From the NCBI RefSeq assembly GCF_020166105.1, contig NZ_JAIUJY010000003.1, positions 186,001-250,000 of the forward strand: a DNA stretch of 64,000 bases. The letters run 5' to 3'. Source of the stretch: Blastococcus sp. LR1 (lineage in GTDB: Bacteria; Actinomycetota; Actinomycetes; Mycobacteriales; Geodermatophilaceae). Under the pieces are notes generated by a model that made no database searches, was not told the origin of the DNA, and saw only the letters and a list, made by a program, of their open reading frames with translations. The translations under genes were made by a program, and so were the position numbers. This document shows positions 9,595-17,175 of the stretch, piece by piece (position 1 is the stretch's first letter; every line of letters begins with the position of its first letter).

Positions 9595-9653
9595 CGGCCC
9601 GATCCTGCGGACAGTCGTCCGCGAACGTCTCGTCGAGGAGTGATCGAGCGCCC

Positions 9654-10868
9654 ATGAGCGATCCCGGAGCACTGCCGCCGGCCGATGCGGGCGAGCGTCC
9701 CGGCCCCCTCTCCGGACTGCTGGTGGCCGACTTCTCCCGCATCCTCGCCGGCCCGTACAGCACGATGCTCCTGGCCGATCTCGGCGCCGAGGTGGTCAAG
9801 GTCGAGGGCCCGGGCGGGGACGACACCCGCACCTGGGCGCCTCCCGTCCGCGAGATCGACGGCCAGGGCGTCTCCACCTACTACCTGGGCGTGAACCGCA
9901 ACAAGCGCTCGGTGGCGCTGGACCTCAAGCAGCCCGAGGACCTCGCCGCCGCCCAGGAGCTGGCGCGCCGCGCGGACATCGTGGTCGAGAACTTCAAGCC
10001 CGGCGGCCTGGGCCGCTTCGGTCTGGACTACGACACGGTGGCCGCCACCAACCCCGGCGTCATCTACGCCTCGATCAGCGGCTTCGGCAGCGGCCCGGGC
10101 GGGAAGTCGCTCCCCGGCTACGACCTCATCGTGCAGGCCATCTCCGGCCTGATGAGCCTGACCGGCGACCCTCAGGGTGAGCCGTACCGGGCCGGCGTCG
10201 CGGTCTTCGACGTCATGGCCGGCCTGCACGCCACCATCGGCGTCCTCTCCGCCCTGAACCACCGGCGCGAGACCGGCCGGGGCCAGCACGTCGAGGTCAG
10301 CCTGCTGGCGTCGGCGATGTCCGGGCTGGTGAACCAGACCAGCGCCTACGCGGCCGGCGGCGTCGTCCCCTTCCGGATGGGCAACAGCCATCCGAGTCTC
10401 TTCCCCTACGAGCCGCTCCCGTGCTCGGACGGCGACCTGATCATCACCGCCGGGAACGACGGCCAGTTCCGCAAGCTCTGCGAGGTGCTCGGCCTGCCCG
10501 AGCTGGCGACCGACCCCCGCTTCCTCCGCAACGAGGACCGCACCGCCAACCGGGACGAGCTCCGTCCGCTGCTCGTCGAGCGCCTGGCGACCCGCACCAA
10601 GATGGAGTGGTTCCGCGAGATCATCGCCGCCGGTGTCCCGTGCGGTCCGATCAACACCATCGACCAGGGCGTCGCCTTCGCCGAGGAGGTCGGCCTCGAT
10701 CCGGTCGTCCTGGTCGGCGAGGGGGACGCCGCGGTGCCGTCGGTGCGGCACCCCATCCGCTTCTCCGACACGGCCGCCTCCTACCGGCTGCCCCCGCCGG
10801 CGGTCGACGAGCACGGCGACGAGATCCGCCGGTGGCTGGCTGCGCCGGCCGAGGAGGGATCCCAGTGA
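9654..10868 (+). CDS. CaiB/BaiF family CoA-transferase
   Basis: A 404-residue class III CoA-transferase (formyl-CoA:oxalate transferase family), which activates a carboxylic acid by moving CoA to it. Visible blocks: residues ~24-50 LVADFSRILAGPYSTMLLADLGAEVVKVE, VENFKPGGLGRFGLDY, ISGFGSGPGG and PGYDLIVQA. The likely catalytic aspartate is D186 in VAVFDVMAGLHATIG. The ATG at 9654 is preceded by GAGGAG and gives the family length. Its stop overlaps the start of the lyase-like gene (GTGA), so the two products are made together: the transferase probably supplies the CoA thioester that the lyase cleaves. Confidence 0.88.
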   Translation: MSDPGALPPADAGERPGPLSGLLVADFSRILAGPYSTMLLADLGAEVVKVEGPGGDDTRTWAPPVREIDGQGVSTYYLGVNRNKRSVALDLKQPEDLAAAQELARRADIVVENFKPGGLGRFGLDYDTVAATNPGVIYASISGFGSGPGGKSLPGYDLIVQAISGLMSLTGDPQGEPYRAGVAVFDVMAGLHATIGVLSALNHRRETGRGQHVEVSLLASAMSGLVNQTSAYAAGGVVPFRMGNSHPSLFPYEPLPCSDGDLIITAGNDGQFRKLCEVLGLPELATDPRFLRNEDRTANRDELRPLLVERLATRTKMEWFREIIAAGVPCGPINTIDQGVAFAEEVGLDPVVLVGEGDAAVPSVRHPIRFSDTAASYRLPPPAVDEHGDEIRRWLAAPAEEGSQ

Positions 10869-11689
10869 GCGAGCCCGTCTACCCGACCGCACTCGGCGCC
10901 TCGAGCCTGGAGCGGATCACCCTGCTCGGCTCGGACCTCGCCGAGGACGTCATGGGCACCGTCGGCTTCGGTGAGCTCGCCTTCTGGCTGGCCACCCAGC
11001 GCCGGCCGAGCCCGGGGGAGACCCGCGTCTTCGAGGCAGTGCTCGCCGCCCTGGCCGACCACGGGTTCACACCGACGGCGATCGTCACCCGGCTCACCTA
11101 CCTGTCGGCCCCCGACTCGATCCAGGGCGCCCTGGCCGCCGGCCTGCTCGGCGGCGGCTCCCGCTTCCTCGGCGTGACCGAGGACTGCGGAAAGTTCCTG
11201 CACTCGGTGCTCGCCGGGGTGGACGGCGCCCTGCCCACCGACGACGCGGGCTGGGACGCCCTGGCCCTCGAGACGGTGGCCGCGCAGCGCGCCGCCGGCC
11301 GGTTCGTGCCGGGACTCGGTCACCACGTGCACAAGCAGGGAGACCCGCGCACGCCCCGGCTGTTCCAGATCGCGGCCGAGGAGGGCGTCCACGGCCCGCA
11401 CCTCTCGCTCTTCGCCGCGATCGGCCGGGTGCACTCCTCGGTCCTCGGCAAGCAGCTGCCGCTCAACGGCGCCGGCGTCTGCGGCGCGGCCCTGGCCGAC
11501 CTGGGCCTGCCGCTGCAGCTGCTGCGCGGCTTCGCGCTGCTCGCCCGTACCGCCGGGCTGATCGGCCAGCTGGCGGAGGAGATCCGCAACCCCGTGGCCA
11601 ACGACGTCTTCCTGTCGGTCGACCTGAACAACCGCCCGGTCGACCCCGATCCGTTCGTGCCCGAGCCGCTGCCCGGCGAGCAGGGCTGA
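10865..11689 (+). CDS. Citryl-CoA lyase-like protein (citrate-synthase fold)
   Basis: A 274-residue protein with the citrate synthase C-terminal fold, in the group annotated as citryl-CoA lyase. Seen: the substrate-histidine loop GLGHHVHKQGDPR, a helix YLSAPDSIQGALAAGLLGGG, PLNGAGVCGAALADLG and a terminal RTAGLIGQLAEEI helix. It is much shorter than citrate synthase (~380-430), as expected for the lyase-only group. GTG 10865 overlaps the CoA-transferase stop. I infer it cleaves a CoA-activated hydroxy-polycarboxylate to acetyl-CoA (or similar) plus an oxoacid. True citryl-CoA specificity is unproven, and there is no citrate lyase alpha/gamma subunit nearby. Confidence 0.75.
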   Translation: MSEPVYPTALGASSLERITLLGSDLAEDVMGTVGFGELAFWLATQRRPSPGETRVFEAVLAALADHGFTPTAIVTRLTYLSAPDSIQGALAAGLLGGGSRFLGVTEDCGKFLHSVLAGVDGALPTDDAGWDALALETVAAQRAAGRFVPGLGHHVHKQGDPRTPRLFQIAAEEGVHGPHLSLFAAIGRVHSSVLGKQLPLNGAGVCGAALADLGLPLQLLRGFALLARTAGLIGQLAEEIRNPVANDVFLSVDLNNRPVDPDPFVPEPLPGEQG

Positions 11690-11693
11690 GCCG

Positions 11694-12665
11694 GTGCGCG
11701 CCGCCGTCGTCCAGGTCCCGGGGGAGACCCCGGTCGTCACCGAGCACCCGTCGCCGGAAGCCGCGCCCGGGCGCAGCATCGTCCGGGTGACAGCCGCCCC
11801 GATCGTGCCGCTGGACCTGTTGTGCGCGTCGGGCACCTCCTACTTCGGCCGTCCGGCGGTGCCCTACGTCCCCGGGGTGCAGGGCGTCGGCGTGGTGGAG
11901 GAGTCGACGACGCTGCCGGCCGGGACGCGGGTCTGGTTCGCCACCCCCGCCGGGATGGCGCCGGGCGACGGCAGCCTGGCCGAGCTCTGCGCCGTCGCCG
12001 ACGACGACCTCGTGCCGGTGACCGCCGACGTCCCCGACGCCGCGCTGGCCGCGCTGGGGCTCTCCGCGGTCGCGGCGTGGATGTCGCTCACCTGGCGCGG
12101 CGGGCTGCGGGCCGGCGAGCACGTGCTCGTCCTGGGCGCCGGCGGCGCCGTGGGGCAGGCAGCCGTGGGCGCGGCGAAGCTCCTGGGCGCCGGACGGGTG
12201 GTCGCCGTGGCGCGCTCGGAGGCCTCCCGCGACCGTGCGCTCGCCGCCGGCGCGGACGAGGCGCTGGCTCCGGAGGGCGACGTCGACGCGTTCGCCGCGC
12301 GGCTGGCCGAGGCCACCGGCGGCCGGCTGGACGTCGTCGTCGACCCGGTGTTCGGAGCCGCGGCGACCGCGGCGTCCCGGGCGCTCTCGCCCGGCGGTCG
12401 GCTGGTCAACCTCGGTGGCGCGTCGGGCGACGTCGCCGAGTTCTCCTCCGCCGTGCTGCGGGCGAAGAGCGCCTCGGTGCTCGGGTACACGAACAACTCC
12501 CTCACGGTCGAGCAGCGCCGCGACGCGCTGACCGCCGTCGCCGGGCACGCCGCCACCGGCGCACTCGCGGTGGCGCACGAGCGGGTCCCCCTCGCCGCCG
12601 CCGCGGACGCCTGGCAGCGGCAGGCGACCGGCGACCCCGGCGTGCGGCTGGTGCTCACGAGCTAG
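11694..12665 (+). CDS. MDR-family NADPH:quinone oxidoreductase-like protein
   Basis: A 323-residue medium-chain reductase. The N-terminal GroES-like part lacks the catalytic and structural zinc cysteine clusters, which places it with quinone/enoyl reductases rather than alcohol dehydrogenases. The Rossmann fold is visible at residues ~135-160 (HVLVLGAGGAVGQAAVGAAKLLGAGRVV). YVPGVQGVGVVEE near residue 60 is the substrate-domain signature. GTG 11694 follows the lyase-like stop by 4 nt, so it belongs to the same operon. A role in reducing an unsaturated ring-cleavage product is possible but inferred only from neighbours. Confidence 0.82.
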   Translation: MRAAVVQVPGETPVVTEHPSPEAAPGRSIVRVTAAPIVPLDLLCASGTSYFGRPAVPYVPGVQGVGVVEESTTLPAGTRVWFATPAGMAPGDGSLAELCAVADDDLVPVTADVPDAALAALGLSAVAAWMSLTWRGGLRAGEHVLVLGAGGAVGQAAVGAAKLLGAGRVVAVARSEASRDRALAAGADEALAPEGDVDAFAARLAEATGGRLDVVVDPVFGAAATAASRALSPGGRLVNLGGASGDVAEFSSAVLRAKSASVLGYTNNSLTVEQRRDALTAVAGHAATGALAVAHERVPLAAAADAWQRQATGDPGVRLVLTS

Positions 12666-12741
12666 GACCCAGACCTCCGCGGCAGGCGCGGAGGAGGCAG
12701 CGCGACCGGCTCCCGGCGCGCGGACGGCAGGAGGAACTCCC

Positions 12742-13605
12742 GTGCAGCTGGTCACCGAGGACAACATCACCGAGCTCGCCGTGCAGCGGTGGGCCACCGC
12801 GCGCGACCCGCGCACGGCCGAGCTCATGACGGCGCTGGTGCGGCACCTGCACGACTTCGCCCGCGAGGTGCGGCTGACCGAGGCCGAGTGGATGGCCGCG
12901 ATCCAGTGGCTGACCGCCACCGGCCAGATCAGCACCGACAAGCGCGAGGAGTTCATCCTCACCTCCGACGTGCTGGGGCTGTCGATGCTCGTCGTCCAGA
13001 TGAACCACCGGCTGGATCCGCGCGCGACCCCGGCCACGGTGCTCGGCCCGTTCCACATCGAGGGCTCGCCGGAGCTCGGCTACGCCGAGGACATGTCCGA
13101 GGGCCTGCCCGGAACGCCGCTCTACCTGCACGGCACGCTGCGCGACCTGGACGGCAACCCGGTGCCGAACGCCGTGCTCGACGTCTGGCAGGCCGACACC
13201 GAGGGCGCCTACGAGTCGCAGATCCCCGACATCGACGAGGCGCGGCTGCGGGCGAAGTACACGACCCGCGAGGACGGCAGCTACTGCGTGCGCACGATCG
13301 CTCCGCTGGGCTACGCCATTCCGATGGACGGACCGGTGGGCGCCCTGATCAGCCGCACCGAGATCAGCTACTACCGCCCGGCGCACATCCACTTCCTGAT
13401 CAACGTGCCCGGCTTCGAGCCGCTGATCACCCACCTGTTCCAGGAGGGCTCGGACTACCTGGACAGCGACGTCGTCTTCGGCACCAAGCAGGAGCTGGTC
13501 ACCGCCTTCGAGGAGCGCGAGCCAGGGCAGACGCCGGACGGCGGGACCAGCGACGTGCCGTGGCTGGAGTCGCGGTACGACTTCGTTCTCCAGCGGCAGG
13601 ACTGA
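12742..13605 (+). CDS. Intradiol ring-cleavage dioxygenase (catechol/hydroxyquinol 1,2-dioxygenase family)
   Basis: A 287-residue non-haem Fe(III) dioxygenase that opens catechol-type rings between the hydroxyls. An N-terminal helical dimerisation domain (~1-100) precedes the beta sandwich with VLDVWQADTEGAYE. The expected iron ligands are present: Tyr157, Tyr191, His215 and His217 (the last two in RPAHIHF). Overall length and N-terminal region resemble hydroxyquinol 1,2-dioxygenases more than catechol enzymes, so maleylacetate-type products are plausible. It starts at GTG after a GGAGGAAC site and lies 76 bp downstream of the oxidoreductase. No maleylacetate reductase or muconate cycloisomerase gene is next to it. 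Confidence 0.87.
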   Translation: MQLVTEDNITELAVQRWATARDPRTAELMTALVRHLHDFAREVRLTEAEWMAAIQWLTATGQISTDKREEFILTSDVLGLSMLVVQMNHRLDPRATPATVLGPFHIEGSPELGYAEDMSEGLPGTPLYLHGTLRDLDGNPVPNAVLDVWQADTEGAYESQIPDIDEARLRAKYTTREDGSYCVRTIAPLGYAIPMDGPVGALISRTEISYYRPAHIHFLINVPGFEPLITHLFQEGSDYLDSDVVFGTKQELVTAFEEREPGQTPDGGTSDVPWLESRYDFVLQRQD

Positions 13606-13611
13606 GCGGGC

Positions 13612-13645
13612 GCGCCTCCGTCCCGCACCTCCGGGGCGGAGGCGC
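13612..13645 (+). terminator. GC-rich hairpin terminator after the dioxygenase gene
   Basis: Arms 13612-13625 and 13632-13645 form a 14-bp stem, with one U-G wobble in plus-strand RNA, around a 6-nt loop, 7 bp after the dioxygenase stop. No U-tract follows. Confidence 0.65.
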
Positions 13646-13655
13646 TCACCGCCGG

Positions 13656-13661
13656 TAGGTT
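13656..13661 (+). promoter_or_regulatory. -10 hexamer TAGGTT of the RND transporter gene
   Basis: TAGGTT fits the actinobacterial -10 pattern (TAnnnT) and lies between the upstream terminator and the GTG at 13720, leaving a leader of roughly 50 nt. A clear -35 is not seen. Confidence 0.45.
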
Positions 13662-13719
13662 GGCGCGTACAACCTGTGTCGACGGGCGGAGCGCGGCTCG
13701 CGTCCTGGAGGAACTTCCC

Positions 13720-16700
13720 GTGTCGCGTCTCGCCGTCCTGTCCCTGCGCAACCGGGCGCTCATCGGCCTCATCACCGTGGCCGTCCTGGTCTTCGGCCTG
13801 ATCTCGGCGGGATCGCTGAAGCAGGAGCTCATCCCGTCGCTGCAGATCCCCGCGGCAGCGGTCGTGGCCAGCCAGCCCGGCGCCTCGCCCGAGGTGGTGG
13901 AACGGCAGATCGTCCAGCCCCTGGAGCAGGCGATCTCGTCGGTGCCCGACGTGGTGGCGGTGACGGCGACGGCGAGCACGGGGCTGGCGGCGCTCACCGT
14001 CGAGCTCGAGTTCGGCTCCGACCTCGACGCCGCGGCCGGCGCGCTGCAGACCGCGGTCAGCCGGGTGCAGACGCAGCTGCCCGACGACGTCGAGCCGCAG
14101 GTCTTCACCGGCTCGCTCGCCGACCTGCCGGTCGTGCAGCTGGCGATCGCCGCCCCGGGCGATCCCGCCGCGCTCGCCGAGCGCATCGACACCGCCGTCG
14201 TCCCGCTGTTCGAGAGCATCGACGGCGTCCGCGACGTGACCGTGACCGGCGCCGACGAGGCCCGCGTGGAGATCACCCTCGACCCTGCCGCGCTGGCCGG
14301 CACGGGCGTCTCGCCCGCGGCCGTGACGACGGTGCTGCAGGACAACGGCGTCGTGCTCCCGGCCGGCTCGCTGACCGCGGGGGAGCAGACCCTGCCGGTC
14401 CAGGCCGGCACCCGGCTGTCCTCCGTCGAGGACCTGCGGGCCGTGCCGCTGATCGGCGCGCAGGGCGTGACCACGCTCGGCGAGGTCGCCCGGGTCGAGC
14501 TCGGCACCGCTCCGGCGACCTCCTACTCGCGGGTCGACGGCGAGCCGGCGCTGGCCGTCGGGCTCACCCAGATCCCGGACGGCAACACCGTCGAGATCTC
14601 CAACGCCGTCGAGGAGCTGCTGCCCGACGTCCGCGAGGCGCTCGGCACCGGCAGCGTGGTCGCGGTCGTCTTCGACCAGGGCCCGTTCATCGAGGAGTCG
14701 ATCGCGGGCCTGGCCACCGAGGGTGGTCTCGGGCTGGTCTTCGCCCTGCTGATCATCCTGGTGTTCCTGGCCTCGGTCCGGTCCACGCTGGTCTCCGCGG
14801 TCTCCATCCCGGTCTCCCTCTGCGTCACCTTCATCGGGCTCGAGGTCGCCGGCTTCTCGCTGAACATCCTCACGCTGGGCGCCATGACCGTGGCGATCGG
14901 CCGCGTCGTCGACGACTCGATCGTCGTCATCGAGAACATCAAGCGGCACCTCTCCTACGGGGAGTCCCGCTCGACCGCGATCGTCGGAGCCGTCCGCGAG
15001 GTGGCCGGCGCCGTGACCGCGTCGACGATCACGACCGTCGCGGTCTTCCTGCCGATCGCGCTGGTCGGCGGTCTGGTCGGCGAGCTGTTCCGACCCTTCG
15101 CCCTGACCATCGCGATCGCCATGCTGGCCAGCCTCGTCGTGTCGCTGACCATCGTCCCGGCCCTGGCGTCGGCGTTCCTCAAGGCGCCCGACGCCGACCG
15201 GACCGAAGCGGAGCTCGCCCGCGGGCGGGAGGAGGCCGAGGAGGCCGAGCGCCGCACCTGGCTGCAGCGGGTCTACCTGCCGGCCCTGCGCTGGACGCTG
15301 GCCCACCGGCGCTGGACGCTGGCCGGCGCGCTGGCGATCTTCGTCGGCACCCTCGCGCTCACCCCGCTCCTGTCGACGAACTTCATCGGCGACTCGGGCC
15401 AGAACACCGTGACCGTGACCGCCGCCTATCCGGCCGGCACCGCCCTGGCCGCCCAGGACGAGCGCGCCCGCACCCTGGAGGACGCGCTCGCCGACCTCGA
15501 CGGCGTGGAGACCGTGCAGAGCACGGTCGGCTCGGCCGGCGGGATCGCCGCCTTCGCCGGTGATGGCGGCACCCCGCAGGCGACGTTCGCGCTCACCCTC
15601 GACGACGACGCCGATCCCGAGGCCGTCGGCGACGACATCCGCTCGGCCGCCGAGGACCTCGGCGAGGTCGGCGACGTGACGGTCGCCGCGGCCGGCTCCG
15701 GCTTCGGGCCCTCCACCGTCGACGTCCTCGTCCAGTCGAGCGACCCCGCCGCCCTCGCCGAGGGCGCCGCGCTGGTGCAGGAGGCGGTCGAGGGCACCGA
15801 CGGCGCCACCGACGTCACCAACGACCTCACCGGTGCGCTTCCCGTGGTCCGGGTCGTGGTCGACCCCCTCGCGGCGGCGGAGGCAGGGCTCACCGAGGCC
15901 GAGGTGACCCGCACGCTGGCGGGGCTCTCCTCGGCGGTTCCGCTCGGATCGGTCGACGTGGAGGACGTGGCGACGCCGGTCTACCTGCAGCCGCTGCAGG
16001 CGCCGACGACACCCGAGCAGCTCGACGCGGTCGTGCTGCCCACGCCCACCGGTCCGGTGCCGCTGTCGCAGGTCGCCTCCGTCGAGCAGGTGGAGGTGCC
16101 CAGCTCGGTGAGCCGGATCGACGGCTCGCGCGCCGCCACCGTCTCGGCCACCCCCGCCGACGCCGACCTCGGCACGCTGACCGCGGCGCTCACCACCGCC
16201 GTCGACGAGCTGGACCTGCCCGACGGCGTCGACGTCACCATCGGCGGCGTGGCCTCGGACCAGAGCGAGGCGTTCGCCGACCTCGGCCTCGCGCTGCTGA
16301 TCGCGGTCGTGATCGTCTACCTGGTGATGGTGGCGACCTTCCGCAGCCTGGCGCAGCCGCTGATCCTGCTGGTCTCGGTGCCCTTCGCGGCGACCGGCGC
16401 GCTGCTCATGCTGCTCGCCACGGGCGTGCCGCTGGGCGTGCCCGCGCTGATCGGCGTGCTGATGCTCATCGGCATCGTCGTCACCAACGCGATCGTGCTC
16501 ATCGACCTGGTCAACCAGTACCGCGAGCAGGGCCGCCCGATCGGTGAGGCGGTCACCGAGGGCGCCCGCAAGCGCCTGCGGCCGATCGTGATGACGGCGG
16601 CCGCGACGGTGCTGGCGCTGACGCCGATGGCGTTCGGGCTCACCGGCGGTGGGGTGTTCATCTCCCAGCCGCTGGCCCTGGTCGTGATCGGCGGGCTGAT

Positions 16701-16824
16701 CAGCTCCACGCTGCTCACCCTGCTCCTGGTGCCGGTGCTCTACACCGCGCTGGAGACCCGCCGCGAGAAGCGGCGGGCGAAGCGGGCGGCCCGCAGCGGC
16801 GTGCCGGAGCCGGCCGCCGTCTGA
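13720..16824 (+). CDS. RND-superfamily efflux transporter (HAE1/AcrB-like permease)
   Basis: A 1034-residue inner-membrane proton/drug antiporter of AcrB size. The N-terminal helix NRALIGLITVAVLVFGLI is followed by a first periplasmic-type porter domain. The TM4 proton-relay segment is VAIGRVVDDSIVVIENIKRH, with the adjacent aspartates typical of RND pumps. A second half repeats the layout, ending in the TM10-12 block with IVVTNAIVLIDLVNQYREQG. GTG 13720 has GGAGGAAC upstream. No membrane-fusion protein or outer-membrane channel gene lies beside it; for a monoderm host this may be a lone exporter. Substrate unknown. Confidence 0.88.
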   Translation: MSRLAVLSLRNRALIGLITVAVLVFGLISAGSLKQELIPSLQIPAAAVVASQPGASPEVVERQIVQPLEQAISSVPDVVAVTATASTGLAALTVELEFGSDLDAAAGALQTAVSRVQTQLPDDVEPQVFTGSLADLPVVQLAIAAPGDPAALAERIDTAVVPLFESIDGVRDVTVTGADEARVEITLDPAALAGTGVSPAAVTTVLQDNGVVLPAGSLTAGEQTLPVQAGTRLSSVEDLRAVPLIGAQGVTTLGEVARVELGTAPATSYSRVDGEPALAVGLTQIPDGNTVEISNAVEELLPDVREALGTGSVVAVVFDQGPFIEESIAGLATEGGLGLVFALLIILVFLASVRSTLVSAVSIPVSLCVTFIGLEVAGFSLNILTLGAMTVAIGRVVDDSIVVIENIKRHLSYGESRSTAIVGAVREVAGAVTASTITTVAVFLPIALVGGLVGELFRPFALTIAIAMLASLVVSLTIVPALASAFLKAPDADRTEAELARGREEAEEAERRTWLQRVYLPALRWTLAHRRWTLAGALAIFVGTLALTPLLSTNFIGDSGQNTVTVTAAYPAGTALAAQDERARTLEDALADLDGVETVQSTVGSAGGIAAFAGDGGTPQATFALTLDDDADPEAVGDDIRSAAEDLGEVGDVTVAAAGSGFGPSTVDVLVQSSDPAALAEGAALVQEAVEGTDGATDVTNDLTGALPVVRVVVDPLAAAEAGLTEAEVTRTLAGLSSAVPLGSVDVEDVATPVYLQPLQAPTTPEQLDAVVLPTPTGPVPLSQVASVEQVEVPSSVSRIDGSRAATVSATPADADLGTLTAALTTAVDELDLPDGVDVTIGGVASDQSEAFADLGLALLIAVVIVYLVMVATFRSLAQPLILLVSVPFAATGALLMLLATGVPLGVPALIGVLMLIGIVVTNAIVLIDLVNQYREQGRPIGEAVTEGARKRLRPIVMTAAATVLALTPMAFGLTGGGVFISQPLALVVIGGLISSTLLTLLLVPVLYTALETRREKRRAKRAARSGVPEPAAV

Positions 16825-16828
16825 GCGG

Positions 16829-16860
16829 TCCGGGACGCCCCGTGACAGGGGCGTCCCGGA
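16829..16860. terminator. Perfect hairpin terminator between convergent genes
   Basis: Arms 16829-16841 and 16848-16860 are perfectly complementary (13 bp) with a 6-nt loop. It sits between the RND gene stop (16824) and the stop of the small minus-strand gene (16867), and can serve both directions. Confidence 0.75.
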
Positions 16861-16866
16861 ACCCGG

Positions 16867-17016
16867 TCAGACGATCGGTGCCGGTTCGCCGTCCGGAGGC
16901 GGCGCGACCGGGCCGAGGGGGTCGGGGAGCCCGGACGGGTCCGGGGCGCCGGGGGTGTCCGGGTCGGCCGGCGTGGGGTCGGCCGGGCCCGGCTGGGGGT
17001 CGGTAGGGCTCGTCAT
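16867..17016 (-). CDS. Small proline/aspartate-rich protein (49 aa)
   Basis: A 49-codon reading frame beginning MTSPTDPQPGPADPTPADPD and ending GEPAPIV. It is almost entirely Pro, Asp, Gly, Ala and Thr, thus probably disordered. Support for it being real: a TAGCGT -10 hexamer at 17023-17028 exactly 6 nt before the ATG (leaderless pattern seen at several genes here) and a strong terminator directly after the stop. Against: low complexity and no recognised family. Function unknown. Confidence 0.5.
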   Translation of the reverse strand: MTSPTDPQPGPADPTPADPDTPGAPDPSGLPDPLGPVAPPPDGEPAPIV

Positions 17017-17110
17017 GGAACGACGCTAACCCCGCGGCGCGCACCCGGCCGGTCCGGCGCCGGAGACCCGAGTATCCCGCGGCCGGGGTGTAGCACCGGT
17101 CGGTGGCGGG

Positions 17111-17125
17111 CACTTCCGAGAAGTG
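17111..17125. promoter_or_regulatory. Inverted repeat CACTTC-N3-GAAGTG upstream of the Ser/Thr kinase gene
   Basis: Perfect 6-bp arms around CGA, about 50 bp upstream of the kinase GTG at 17176. It is less GC-rich than its surroundings, which makes a functional operator more likely than chance. No regulator gene is adjacent. Confidence 0.35.
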
Positions 17126-17175
17126 TTCGGACGCCGCGCCACCCCGGGCCGCGTCCTCGGGGGACGGAGCGTGGA

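Noticed and set aside
12655-15306. An 883-codon minus-strand frame over the dioxygenase and RND genes
   Set aside because: Composition (Arg/Gly/Asp/His/Gln-rich without motifs) is that of an antisense shadow; the plus-strand genes have clear motifs.
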